Shown here: one piece after another, positions 8,220 to 16,091 of the stretch
Numbering within the stretch: position 1 is the stretch's first letter
Layout: each line of letters starts with the position of its first letter
Assembly: GCF_051960575.1 (NCBI RefSeq)
Contig: NZ_JBQCEE010000204.1
Span: forward strand, 1-27,742
Origin: JBQCEE01 sp051960575
Lineage (GTDB): Bacteria > Actinomycetota > Actinomycetes > Mycobacteriales > Jatrophihabitantaceae
Direction: 5' to 3'
DNA length: 27,742 nucleotides
The notes under the pieces: generated by a model
The model's database searches: none
The model's input: only the letters and a program-made list of their open reading frames with translations
What the model was told of the DNA's origin: nothing
Program-made: the position numbers and the translations under genes

Positions 8220-9172
8220 GACGCGACCCGCCGACGTCCCGACGCGGCCGATGCCGGGCGCCGGAGCGCCAAGCGGTCGAGCAGACGCCCGCGCTCGGTG
8301 GCGCCGGCCGCGGCTGCGACAAGCTGGCCGGCGGGTTCCGTCGCGGCCAGGTCGGCGGGTGCGGGGAGTTCGACATCGTCCCCGACTGCCTCGGCGACGG
8401 TCGCGACGAACCCGGCCGGGCGGTGACCGCCGAGCAGCGGCGCGAGGCGCACCCGTGCCGGACGCGGCGACGGCGAGGTCACGAAGCGGACGTCGACCTC
8501 GGCGCGCGCACCGGCGAGCACGGCGTCGATGGCACGCAGCAAGGTGCCGAGGTCCTCCGGATGCACGGCGCTCAACCAGGCGGTGCCGCGCAGGTCGTCG
8601 GCAGCCCGGCCGCACAGCGCCGCGAAGCGATCGTTGCTGAACGCGAGACGAGCGCCCTGCTCGGACACGAGCACACCGTCACCGGTGTGCGCGGCCAGCG
8701 CCCGGAACCGCGCCTCGGCCTCGGCCGCGCGTTCCTCGGCGGCCACGATGGCGTCGTCGGCAGGACGCAACCAGACGAGGTGTACCGCACCACCGGGGAG
8801 CGGTCGTACCCGCAGGCGCACCACGGTGCCGAGCGGTGTCGGGCCGTCGACCCATGCCGTGTGCCACTCGTCGGCGCCGTCCGTCGCGTCCGACACGACC
8901 TCGAGCCACGGCCGGGCGGCCGGCGCGGGCAGCAGCGCGCGGTCGCGCGCGCGCCGCGGCCCGCCGCGGCCGACGAGCTCACGCGCAGCGGGGTTGAGCC
9001 ACAACAGGTGTGGAGCATCGCCGCTGAGGTCGACGGCGGCCACCGCCGGCGCGTCCTGCGCCACCGCGCCGATGACGGCATCGACGACGATGTCCGCGAC
9101 GGGCTGCGCGCCGGCACGCCGGCTCGACGCCGAACGGAGTCCTTCGTCCTGCTGCGCTGGTCCGATGGTCAC
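8216..9172 (-). CDS. PAS domain signalling protein
   Basis: About 318 residues with this start. The C-terminal half has a clear PAS domain: AEARFRALAAHTGDGVLV, then LAFSNDRFAALCGRAADDLRGTAWLSAVHPEDL. The N-terminal half (IGAVAQDAPAVAAVDL, then LLWLNPAARELVGR) looks like a second, more diverged PAS unit. There is no kinase, GGDEF or HTH output domain, so the protein may sense a ligand for the coupled HDOD partner. GTG at 9172 is favoured because it follows an AAGG and because codons farther upstream (TGT, CAT, CGT, TTT, GCT) do not look coding; ATG at 9229 in the same frame is the alternative. Confidence 0.7.
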   Translation of the reverse strand: MTIGPAQQDEGLRSASSRRAGAQPVADIVVDAVIGAVAQDAPAVAAVDLSGDAPHLLWLNPAARELVGRGGPRRARDRALLPAPAARPWLEVVSDATDGADEWHTAWVDGPTPLGTVVRLRVRPLPGGAVHLVWLRPADDAIVAAEERAAEAEARFRALAAHTGDGVLVSEQGARLAFSNDRFAALCGRAADDLRGTAWLSAVHPEDLGTLLRAIDAVLAGARAEVDVRFVTSPSPRPARVRLAPLLGGHRPAGFVATVAEAVGDDVELPAPADLAATEPAGQLVAAAAGATERGRLLDRLALRRPASAASGRRRVAS

Positions 9173-9308
9173 GGCGCCTTGATCGGCACCCCGGGACGGG
9201 AGATGAGCAAAACGGACATGACACTCCATCACGCAACCGCGCGGGCACTCAACCGTCGTTGAGCCGTGCGCCCGCGCTCGGGCCGGACGGGTACGGCAGG
9301 ATGGCGGC

Positions 9309-9599
9309 ATGACGGCGTACTGGGTCAGCTTGTACCGCGAAATCACCGACGAGACGAAGCTGGCGGCGTACGCCGAACTGGCGGGCCCCGCACTCGAGGC
9401 GGCGGGCGGCACCTTCGTCGTCCGAGGGATGCCGACGCAGGTCTATGAGGCCGGCGAGCTGACCCGCACGGTGATCATCCGCTTCGACTCCGTCGAGGCC
9501 GCCGTCGCGGCGCACGACGGCGCCGCGTACCAGGAGGCCCTCGCGGCGCTCGACGGCGGTGCGGTGCGCGACCTGCGGATCGTCCCCGGCGTCGACTGA
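9309..9599 (+). CDS. DUF1330 family protein
   Basis: The 96-residue protein fits DUF1330 over its length. It opens with a MTAYWVSLYREITDETKLAAY strand-helix segment, has the central AAGGTFVVRGMPTQVYEAGE strand pair, and ends with the RTVIIRFDSVEAAVAAHDGAAYQ segment typical of this ferredoxin-like (dimeric alpha/beta barrel) fold. Substrate and reaction are unknown. A short AGG precedes the ATG. A CAGGAT hexamer sits 6 nt upstream, so the message may be leaderless or nearly so. The gene diverges from the PAS gene and converges on the hydrolase gene with an 18-bp gap. Confidence 0.85.
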   Translation: MTAYWVSLYREITDETKLAAYAELAGPALEAAGGTFVVRGMPTQVYEAGELTRTVIIRFDSVEAAVAAHDGAAYQEALAALDGGAVRDLRIVPGVD

Positions 9600-9617
9600 G
9601 GTCTGTGCCGCGATCGG

Positions 9618-10508
9618 TCAGCCGGTGGCGATCGCCGCGCGGGCGTGCTCGTCGATCAGCTCGACGAGGCGCGGCCAGACGTCGCGCGGCAGGTCGTGGC
9701 CCATGCCGCGCAGCGTCACCAGCCGCGCCCCCGGGATGGCGGCCGCCGTCGCGGCGCCCCCGGTCGGGTGCACCATGCGGTCGCGGTCGCCGTGCATCAC
9801 GAGGGTCGGCGCGGTGACACCGCGCAGCTCGGCGGCCCGGTCGGCGGACTTCACGATCGCCCCGAGCTGCCGGCCGACGCCGGCCGCGTTGCCGGGATCG
9901 CGGTCCCAGGCACGTCCGGCCGCCTCGGCCACCATCGCCTCGTCGAACGGATAGCCCGCCGACCCGATGTGCCGGAACATCCGGACCCCGCGCGCGACCG
10001 CCGCCTCGCGATGCTTCGGCGGCGCCGAGAACATGAGCCGGTACGTCGAGGCGGCCGGGCGGCCCACCTTGCGCCCACCGGTCGTGGACATGATCGACGT
10101 CAACGAACGGACGCGGTCGGGATACCGGGCGGCGATCGTCTGGGCGATCATGCCGCCCATCGAGACGCCGACGAGGTGCACGCGCTCGATCCCGAGCGCG
10201 TCGAGCAGGCCGACGGCGTCGGCCGCCATGTCACCGAGGTCGTACTGCTCCGGACCGGTGCGCCCGCGCAGCAGCTGCCACGGCATCGCCGGACGGAACC
10301 GGAAGTGGGTCGAGCGGCCGACGTCGCGGTTGTCGAAGCGGATCACCCGGTAGCCGCGGGCGGCGAACAGTTCGCAGAGGGCGTCGTCGTAGCTGTGCAT
10401 CTGCATGCCCAGACCCGCGACGAGCAGCATCGGCTCACCGGACGCGTCCCCGAAGGTCTCGTAGGCGAGGGTCACGCCACGCCCGACCTCGACCAGCGCC
10501 TCGGTCAC
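9618..10508 (-). CDS. alpha/beta hydrolase
   Basis: The 296-residue protein is a complete alpha/beta hydrolase. It has an oxyanion region LLVAGLGMQMHSY (about 28-40), RVIRFDNRDVGRS (about 54-66), nucleophile elbow GVSMGG with S116, acid HGDRD (D243 or D241) and histidine H271 in GMGHDLP. The closest recognisable type is the RdmC-like methyl-esterase/lipase group; the substrate is not evident. GTG at 10508 overlaps the TGA of the P450 gene (GTGA), so the hydrolase is translated with the P450 and may act on an ester or lactone in the same pathway. The open frame farther upstream lies over the P450 gene and is not used. Confidence 0.87.
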   Translation of the reverse strand: MTEALVEVGRGVTLAYETFGDASGEPMLLVAGLGMQMHSYDDALCELFAARGYRVIRFDNRDVGRSTHFRFRPAMPWQLLRGRTGPEQYDLGDMAADAVGLLDALGIERVHLVGVSMGGMIAQTIAARYPDRVRSLTSIMSTTGGRKVGRPAASTYRLMFSAPPKHREAAVARGVRMFRHIGSAGYPFDEAMVAEAAGRAWDRDPGNAAGVGRQLGAIVKSADRAAELRGVTAPTLVMHGDRDRMVHPTGGAATAAAIPGARLVTLRGMGHDLPRDVWPRLVELIDEHARAAIATG

Positions 10509-11851
10509 AGCGCCACCTCCACGATGGTCCGGGACGCATCCGCGGTGGACGTCGCGGCGCGGCGCCGATGGACGACCACCCGGCCGCCGTCGGCCGGCGC
10601 CGACGCCACCCCGCGCGAGTGCCACTTCTCCCCCGGTGCCGTCGTCGGCTCGAGGGTCAGCTCGCGCAGCACGGTCCGCAACGTCACGTCCATCTCCATC
10701 GAGGCGAAGGCCGCGCCGATGCAGCGCCGCACCCCACCGCCGAAGGGGATCCACTGGTAGGTGTCGGGCCGGGCACCGACGAACCGGTCAGGGTCGAAGC
10801 GCTCGGGGTTCGGGAACAGCTGCGGGTCGTTGTGCATCAGGTAGATGCTGACGAAGACGTTGATGCCGCGGGGCAGCGTCCAGCGGCCGATCGTCACCGA
10901 CGGCGCCTTGACCTGACGGCCGGTGAAGTCGATGACCGGACGCGTGCGCTGCACCTCGACCAGCGCGGCCTCGCGCAGCTCGGAGCCGCCGGCATCCACC
11001 TCGGCGACCAGCCGGCGCAGCACGTCCGGGTGGCGGCGCAGCCGCTCGAACGCCCACGCGAGCGAGGTCGCGGTCGTCTCGTGCCCGGCGGTCAGCAGGG
11101 TCAGCAGCTGGTCGGCGATCTCGTCGCGCGACATGCGTCCGCCGTCGTCGTAGCGCGCCTGCAGCATGAGGGCGAGCACGTCGTCCCGCGCGTCGAGGTC
11201 GTCCTGCTCGGCCTTGGCGATGAGCCGGTCGACGATCGCGTCGTACTCGCGCCGCATGGCGTGGAAGCGCCCCCACGGGCTGAGCCGGCCGAGATCCCAC
11301 TGCGGCACCGGCAGCACGGCGAGCTTCGACCCGAGCTCGACCCACTTCGGCAGCACCTCGCGCAGCTCGTCGAACTCGGCGCCCTCGGCACCGAAGACCG
11401 CCCGCAGGATCACGTTGAGGGTGATCGCCATCATCGACGGCAGCGTCGCGAACTCCGCACCGGTGGGCCACGTCGCGATCGCGCGCTGCGTCTCCTCCTC
11501 GACGATCCGCTCGTACGCCTTGAGGCGGCGCCCGTGAAACGGCGGCACGAGCAGCTTGCGCTGCCGCTTGTGCTGCTCGCCCTTCAGCGCGAAGAACGAG
11601 TGCTCGCCCAGCACACGCCCCAGGTTCGGCTCGATCTGGTCGACGAGCTCGGGGCTGGTGAGGAACAGCTGCTTCACCTCGGCCGGGTCGCTCAGCACGA
11701 CACCGCGGCCGAAGATCGGGACGTCGACGGTGAAGGCCGTGCCGTGGTTGCGGCGCTGCCGGCGGATGAGCGAGCCGGGCGCGCCCATCATCATCAGTCC
11801 CTGGACGAGCCGGGGCATGCGGGTGCGCGGCGGCAGGACGACCTCGGGCAT
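10505..11851 (-). CDS. cytochrome P450 (CYP135/CYP138-like)
   Basis: This 448-residue P450 has all core motifs: I-helix AGHETT (255-260), K-helix EVQR (E299, R302), the PERFDPDRF meander (about 349-357) and heme loop FGGGVRRCIGA with ligand C377. The N-terminal LPPRTRMPRLVQG proline-rich start and the overall pattern resemble the mycobacterial CYP135/CYP138 group, whose substrates are poorly known. The enzyme is soluble and needs external electron donors; the ferredoxin reductase at 12829 is a possible source but unproven. ATG at 11851 has GAGGAG six bases upstream, which decides the start. The gene diverges from the TetR gene and is coupled to the hydrolase. Confidence 0.9.
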   Translation of the reverse strand: MPEVVLPPRTRMPRLVQGLMMMGAPGSLIRRQRRNHGTAFTVDVPIFGRGVVLSDPAEVKQLFLTSPELVDQIEPNLGRVLGEHSFFALKGEQHKRQRKLLVPPFHGRRLKAYERIVEEETQRAIATWPTGAEFATLPSMMAITLNVILRAVFGAEGAEFDELREVLPKWVELGSKLAVLPVPQWDLGRLSPWGRFHAMRREYDAIVDRLIAKAEQDDLDARDDVLALMLQARYDDGGRMSRDEIADQLLTLLTAGHETTATSLAWAFERLRRHPDVLRRLVAEVDAGGSELREAALVEVQRTRPVIDFTGRQVKAPSVTIGRWTLPRGINVFVSIYLMHNDPQLFPNPERFDPDRFVGARPDTYQWIPFGGGVRRCIGAAFASMEMDVTLRTVLRELTLEPTTAPGEKWHSRGVASAPADGGRVVVHRRRAATSTADASRTIVEVAL

Positions 11852-12000
11852 GGCCGGCTCCTCAACGAAGGTCGGTGGTCTCGGGCCCGCTCGGTACGCT
11901 GCCGTACCACGAGCGGACGTTGTGACGGTACGCCCGCACCTACGATGAACACAACAGCGACGCGGCCGACACCACACAGCAGGCAACGGGAGGACACCGG
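11852..12000. promoter_or_regulatory. divergent P450/TetR control region
   Basis: The 149-bp divergent region contains a perfect inverted repeat, GGTACG-CTGC-CGTACC (11893-11908), and another GGTACG at 11927-11932. A possible TetR-gene promoter is TTGTGA (11920-11925) with TACGAT (11941-11946); the 15-bp spacer is short, and the second GGTACG lies inside it. The TetR gene has GGGAGG before its GTG, and the P450 has GAGGAG before its ATG. The repeat is a plausible autoregulatory operator for the TetR protein. Confidence 0.45.
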
Positions 12001-12624
12001 GTGACCGACATCGAGACCCGGCCCGTGCCCGACGCCGCGAGCGACGCCGGCGCCGACCCGTTCCGCCAGCGGCTGCTCGACGCCCTCGCCGAGACCGTCA
12101 CCGAACGTGGGTACCGCGACACGACGATCGCCGACATCGTGCGGCAGGCGCGCACCTCGCGGCGCACGTTCTACGAGCACTTCGCCAGCAAGGAGGAGTG
12201 CTTCCTCGAACTGCTGCACGAGGCGAACAGCGCGATGATCGACTTCATCCGCGCGTCGGTCGACCCGGACGCCGTCTGGTCGGTGCAGATCCGCCAGGCG
12301 ATCACCGCCTGGATCGAGGCGGCGAAGTCGCACCCGGGCGTCACGCTGAGCTGGATCCGCGAACTGCCGTCGCTCGGCACCGCCGCGCGCCGGCTGCAGC
12401 GCGACAGCCTCGACGCCTTCGTCGAGCTGATCACCGGTCTGGTGAGCGGCCCGCAATGGCGCGCGGCGGGGATCGATCTGCCGGACGCCGACCTGGTGAT
12501 GCTGCTGCTCGGCGGATTGCGCGAGCTGATGGCACGGGTCGTCGAGGACGACGGCGACCTGGTCGACCTCGTCGAGGTGGCGGTCAGCGCGTCGACGGCG
12601 CTGCTGGGCGCGCGTCCCGCCTGA
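12001..12624 (+). CDS. TetR family transcriptional regulator
   Basis: This 207-residue regulator has the TetR N-terminal helix-turn-helix: LLDALAETVTERGYRDTTIADIVRQA, then TSRRTFYEHFASKEECFLEL (about residues 24-70). The helical C-terminal ligand-binding domain is not informative about ligand. Its position between the P450-hydrolase operon (divergent) and the reductase-desaturase pair (downstream, same strand) suggests it controls one or both. GGTACG words in both flanking gaps are consistent with this. GTG at 12001 follows GGGAGGACACCGG. A stem-loop after the stop (12631-12672) separates it from the next operon. Confidence 0.88.
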   Translation: MTDIETRPVPDAASDAGADPFRQRLLDALAETVTERGYRDTTIADIVRQARTSRRTFYEHFASKEECFLELLHEANSAMIDFIRASVDPDAVWSVQIRQAITAWIEAAKSHPGVTLSWIRELPSLGTAARRLQRDSLDAFVELITGLVSGPQWRAAGIDLPDADLVMLLLGGLRELMARVVEDDGDLVDLVEVAVSASTALLGARPA

Positions 12625-12630
12625 TACCGC

Positions 12631-12672
12631 CGGTCGTCCGCGGCGGGCAGTTCCGGGCGCTCCGGACGACCG
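12631..12672 (+). terminator. stem-loop after the TetR gene
   Basis: A perfect 10-bp inverted repeat, CGGTCGTCCG / CGGACGACCG, with a 22-nt loop begins 7 bp after the TetR stop. There is no U-tract, as is common for actinobacterial terminators. It could equally be a dyad binding site. Confidence 0.4.
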
Positions 12673-12710
12673 TGCCGGGCCACGAGGGACGGCTCGGCGC
12701 GGCAGTATCC

Positions 12711-12806
12711 GGTACCGGGTACGAGTGTTCACCGAACCTCCGATCAGGCCGTGTTTCCGGGGCTCGGAGTGGGTACGAACCACGCGCTGCGGTGATCGTC
12801 ACCACA
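12711..12806 (+). promoter_or_regulatory. upstream region of reductase-desaturase operon
   Basis: Two GGTACG words (12718-12723, 12772-12777) match those in the P450/TetR gap. Closer to the gene is an imperfect 19-bp palindrome, TGcGGTGA-TCG-TCACCaCA, at 12788-12806, immediately before the Shine-Dalgarno GGAGGTGA (12815-12822). Either may be an operator. No clear -35/-10 pair was found. Confidence 0.4.
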
Positions 12807-12828
12807 GCGCGCCCGGAGGTGACCGCCC

Positions 12829-13929
12829 GTGCCCGAACGCGCCGCGACCCCGCAGGTGCCCAAGCTCGCCGCCCGTGCCCTGTCGGCGATCCAGGGGTGG
12901 ACGACCCCGCTCATCCCGTCCGACTACCTCGAGCTGATCAACCCGATGTGGTCGACCAAGGAGCTCAAGGCACGCGTCGTCGCGGTGCGGCCCGAGACGC
13001 ACGACACCGCGACGATCGTGCTGCAGCCGTCGCGCCCGTGGCCGGGGCACCGGCCGGGTCAGTACCTCCGCCTCGGCATCGACCTCGGCGGCCGCCGTCA
13101 CTGGCGCGCGTACACGATCACCGCCGACCCCGACCACCCGCGCGGCCACGTCAGCTGCACGGTCAAGGCGGTCGACGACGGTCTGCTCTCGGGTCACTTC
13201 GTGCGCAAGCTGAAGCCGGGCGACATCCTGTACCTCGGCGACGTCGAGGGCGAGTTCGGGCTGCCCGACCCCCTGCCGGAGAAATTCCTCTTCGTGAGCG
13301 CCGGCAGTGGCATCACGCCCATTTTCGCGATCCTGCGCGAACTCGACCGTCGCGACGCGATCGACGACGCGGTGCACCTGTACTCGATGCGCACCGAGGA
13401 CGACTTCATCCTCGGTGACCGCCTGGCCGACCTCGACACGCGGCGCGACGGGTACTCGCTGTGCCGGCACGTGTCGTCGCGCGACGGTCGGCTCACGCCT
13501 GAGCGGATCACCGAACTGGTGCCCGACTGGCGCGAGCGGGAGGCGTACTTCTCCGGGCCCGGTGACATGCTCGACGCGCTGAAGGAGTTCTGGAAGGACG
13601 CCGGCCTCGAGCAACGCGTGCACATGGAACGCTTCCAGCCACGCATCGGCGGGGACGAGGTCGAGCCGGGGCAGGGCGGCACCATCCACTTCCGCGTCAC
13701 CGACTTCGAGGCCGAGTGCGACGGCAGCACGCCGATCCTCGTCGCCGGCGAGGAGGCGGGCGGCACGCTGCCGTTCGGCTGCCGGATGGGCATCTGCCAC
13801 ACCTGCCAGGGACGCCTCGCCGAGGGCGCCGTCCGCGACCTGCGCTCCGGCGAGATCATCCAGGACCGCGGCGTCATGGTGCGCACCTGCATCTCGTGCC
13901 CCGAGGGGCACGTCGAGATCGAACTCTGA
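12829..13929 (+). CDS. ferredoxin-NAD(P)H reductase with C-terminal 2Fe-2S domain
   Basis: This 366-residue protein has three domains: an FAD-binding barrel with RAYT (93-96), an NAD(P)H-binding domain with SAGSGITPI (157-165), and a plant-type [2Fe-2S] ferredoxin domain with C318, C323, C326 and C354. It passes electrons from NAD(P)H through FAD and the cluster to a partner oxygenase. The domain order and the N-terminal extension ending in a PMWS segment are those of the mycobacterial Rv3230c type, the electron donor of the DesA3 acyl-CoA desaturase. The next gene, 29 bp downstream, encodes such a desaturase. GTG at 12829 is fixed by GGAGGTGA six bases upstream. Confidence 0.92.
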   Translation: MPERAATPQVPKLAARALSAIQGWTTPLIPSDYLELINPMWSTKELKARVVAVRPETHDTATIVLQPSRPWPGHRPGQYLRLGIDLGGRRHWRAYTITADPDHPRGHVSCTVKAVDDGLLSGHFVRKLKPGDILYLGDVEGEFGLPDPLPEKFLFVSAGSGITPIFAILRELDRRDAIDDAVHLYSMRTEDDFILGDRLADLDTRRDGYSLCRHVSSRDGRLTPERITELVPDWREREAYFSGPGDMLDALKEFWKDAGLEQRVHMERFQPRIGGDEVEPGQGGTIHFRVTDFEAECDGSTPILVAGEEAGGTLPFGCRMGICHTCQGRLAEGAVRDLRSGEIIQDRGVMVRTCISCPEGHVEIEL

Positions 13930-13958
13930 CCAGCCGACGACGACAGGGGATCCACCCG

Positions 13959-15131
13959 ATGACCGACACCGTGCAGAACCCGTTCGACCGCCTCACCCCC
14001 GACGAGATCGAGCAGATCGGCGAGGAGTTCCAGGCGATCCACGACGAGGTGTTCGCCGACCTCGGCGACCGCGACGCCAACTACATCCGCTTCCTCATCC
14101 AGTCGCACCGCCGGCTCGCGGCGCTGTCGCGCATCGTGCTGATGGCCTCGCGCTACAAGCCCGCCCTGCTGCTCGGCACCGCCGGGCTGTCACTGGCCAA
14201 GATCCTCGAGAACATGGAGATCGGCCACAACGTCATGCACGGCCAGTGGGACTGGATGAACGACCCGAACATCCACTCCTCGACCTGGGACTGGGACACC
14301 GCCTCCCCCGCCGCGGCGTGGAAGCACTCGCACAACTACGTGCACCACACGTTCACCAACATCGTCGGCAAGGACAAGGACGTCGGGTACGAGATCTTCC
14401 GCGTCGACCCGAAGCAACCGTGGAACCCGGCCTACCTGCTGCAGCCGTTCACCAACGTGCTGCTGATGGCGTTCTTCGAATGGGGCGTCGCGCTGCACGA
14501 CCTCGACTTCGAGGCGATCCGGACCGGCAAGAAATCCCAGAAGCAGGTCTGGGACGAGCTCAAGGCGATCGGGCGCAAGGGCCGGCGGCAGATCCTCAAG
14601 GACTACGTCTTCTTCCCCGCGCTCTCCGGCTCGGAGTGGCGCACCACCCTGAAGGCCAACTTCTTCGCCAACATCGTGCGCAACGTGTGGTCGAACGCGA
14701 TCATCTTCTGCGGCCACTTCCCCGACCAGACGTTCACCTTCACCGAGGAGGACGTCAAGGACGAGACCCGCGGTGGCTGGTTCATCCGCCAGCTGATCGG
14801 CGCGGCCAACATCGACGGCGGCCCGACCTTCCACATCCTCGCCGGCAACCTCTCCTTCCAGGTCGAGCATCACCTCTACCCGGACATGCCGAGCTCGCGC
14901 TACCAGGAGATCGCACCGAAGGTGCGGGCGGTCTGCGAGAAGTGGGGCCTGCCCTACAACACCGGCGGGTTCTGGAAGCAGTGGGGCGGCGTGCAGCGCA
15001 CCCTGCTGCGCCTCGCCCTGCCCGGCGGCGCGCCGCGACCGAAGGGCGAGCCGTGGCACGAGCCCGAGCGCGACCTCGAGGCCGAGCGTCGCGAGCTCGA
15101 GATCATGCCGGGGGTGCCGGCGTTCCCGTAG
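13959..15131 (+). CDS. membrane fatty acyl desaturase (DesA3-like)
   Basis: This 390-residue desaturase has the three histidine boxes of membrane diiron desaturases: GHNVMHG (H90, H94), KHSHNYVHH (H125, H129, H130, with H123 nearby) and QVEHHLYP (H304, H305), plus H253 in CGHFPDQ. Hydrophobic segments near 56-80 and 160-180 anchor it in the membrane. The family inserts a cis double bond into an acyl chain using O2 and two electrons. With the reductase upstream it matches the Rv3229c/Rv3230c stearoyl-CoA delta-9 system, although regiochemistry cannot be proved from sequence. ATG at 13959 has AGGGGA 8 nt upstream. The last 29 bp overlap the convergent SDR gene. Confidence 0.92.
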   Translation: MTDTVQNPFDRLTPDEIEQIGEEFQAIHDEVFADLGDRDANYIRFLIQSHRRLAALSRIVLMASRYKPALLLGTAGLSLAKILENMEIGHNVMHGQWDWMNDPNIHSSTWDWDTASPAAAWKHSHNYVHHTFTNIVGKDKDVGYEIFRVDPKQPWNPAYLLQPFTNVLLMAFFEWGVALHDLDFEAIRTGKKSQKQVWDELKAIGRKGRRQILKDYVFFPALSGSEWRTTLKANFFANIVRNVWSNAIIFCGHFPDQTFTFTEEDVKDETRGGWFIRQLIGAANIDGGPTFHILAGNLSFQVEHHLYPDMPSSRYQEIAPKVRAVCEKWGLPYNTGGFWKQWGGVQRTLLRLALPGGAPRPKGEPWHEPERDLEAERRELEIMPGVPAFP

Positions 15132-16062
15132 CCTCCTCCACCGCGTCCCACAGCCGCCGCGCCCGCACGCCGTCGACCCGCGTGCGCGGCAGGTAGTCGG
15201 TCGGCCGCACGCGCCGGTCGTGCCAGAGCGCGCCCGGCGCGTCGCGTGCCTCCGGCGCGGTGAGCAGCCAGAGCACCGTGTCGATGCCCTGCTCGGGCGT
15301 GCGCAGTACCGGCCGCAGCAGCTTCTCGAAGCGCGGCAGGGAGGTGGTGACGCCGGGCGTCGCGGCCCAGCCCGGGTGCATCGACATCACGGTGACGCCG
15401 TCGGGACGCAGCACGTCGGCCCACTGCTGTGCGAGCACCACCTGCATGCGCTTCGTGCGGGCGTACGCGACCCCGCCGCGGTAGTGGCCCTCGCGGAACT
15501 CGCGGTCGTCGGTGAGCGGCTGCGAGTACATGCCGCCGGACGTCACGAACACCACGCGGGCGTCACCGTCGCCCGCGAGCGCCGGTCGCAGCAGCGCGGT
15601 GAGCAGGTGCGGGCCGAGCACGTGAGTGGCATAGGTGATCTCGTGGCCGTCGGCGCTGAGCGTGCGCGACGGCGGGTAGACGCCCGCGTTGTGCACCAGC
15701 CCGTGCAGCGCAGGCAGTTCCTGCAACAGACGTTGCGCCGTCGAGCGCACCGACACGAGCGAGCTGACATCGCACACGTCCGCGGTGACCCGGCCGTGCG
15801 TCGCGGCGGCCTGCACCTCGCGGCGGGCCGTCTCGCCACGGTCGGCGTTGCGGCAAAGCAGCCGCACGTCGGCACCGAACCGGGCTGCCCCGACCGCCGT
15901 GGCCAGCCCGAGGCCGGCGTTCGCGCCGGTGACCGCCACCGTGCGTCCGACGAGGGCGTCCGGCGGCAGCGCCGACCAGTCGCGCCGGCGCAGGGCGTAC
16001 CCGATGCGGCTGTAGCCGAGGACGAGACTGCGGTCGAGGAGGGTGTCGGCGATCGCGTGCAC
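15103..16062 (-). CDS. SDR oxidoreductase, DHRS12-like
   Basis: This 319-residue short-chain dehydrogenase has TGANAGLG (45-52) for NAD(P) binding, HNAG (124-127), S175 and the active-site YARTK (Y200, K204). The N-terminal GYSRIGYALRRRDW segment and the MHPGWAATPGV region resemble the DHRS12 group of lipid/retinol-type dehydrogenases. The S-Y spacing of 25 is longer than the classical 13, as in that group. Start is GTG with no Shine-Dalgarno; a TACAGT box lies 6 nt upstream, indicating a leaderless message. Its 3' end overlaps the desaturase gene by 29 bp on the opposite strand. The substrate is unknown. Confidence 0.85.
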   Translation of the reverse strand: MHAIADTLLDRSLVLGYSRIGYALRRRDWSALPPDALVGRTVAVTGANAGLGLATAVGAARFGADVRLLCRNADRGETARREVQAAATHGRVTADVCDVSSLVSVRSTAQRLLQELPALHGLVHNAGVYPPSRTLSADGHEITYATHVLGPHLLTALLRPALAGDGDARVVFVTSGGMYSQPLTDDREFREGHYRGGVAYARTKRMQVVLAQQWADVLRPDGVTVMSMHPGWAATPGVTTSLPRFEKLLRPVLRTPEQGIDTVLWLLTAPEARDAPGALWHDRRVRPTDYLPRTRVDGVRARRLWDAVEEATGTPAPPA

Positions 16063-16068
16063 CCGCCG

Positions 16069-16074
16069 ACTGTA
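16069..16074 (-). promoter_or_regulatory. leaderless -10 box of the SDR gene
   Basis: TACAGT on the minus strand fits TAnnnT and lies 6 nt before the GTG at 16062, in the 29-bp gap after the propeller lipoprotein gene. The -35 is weak (a GCTGAC-like word about 16 bp upstream, inside the previous gene). Confidence 0.45.
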
Positions 16075-16091
16075 TGACGGGCCGTCCGGCG

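Noticed and set aside
9618..15131. possible secondary-metabolite cluster
   Set aside because: A P450, hydrolase, desaturase and reductase are present, but there is no synthase, carrier protein or terpene cyclase.
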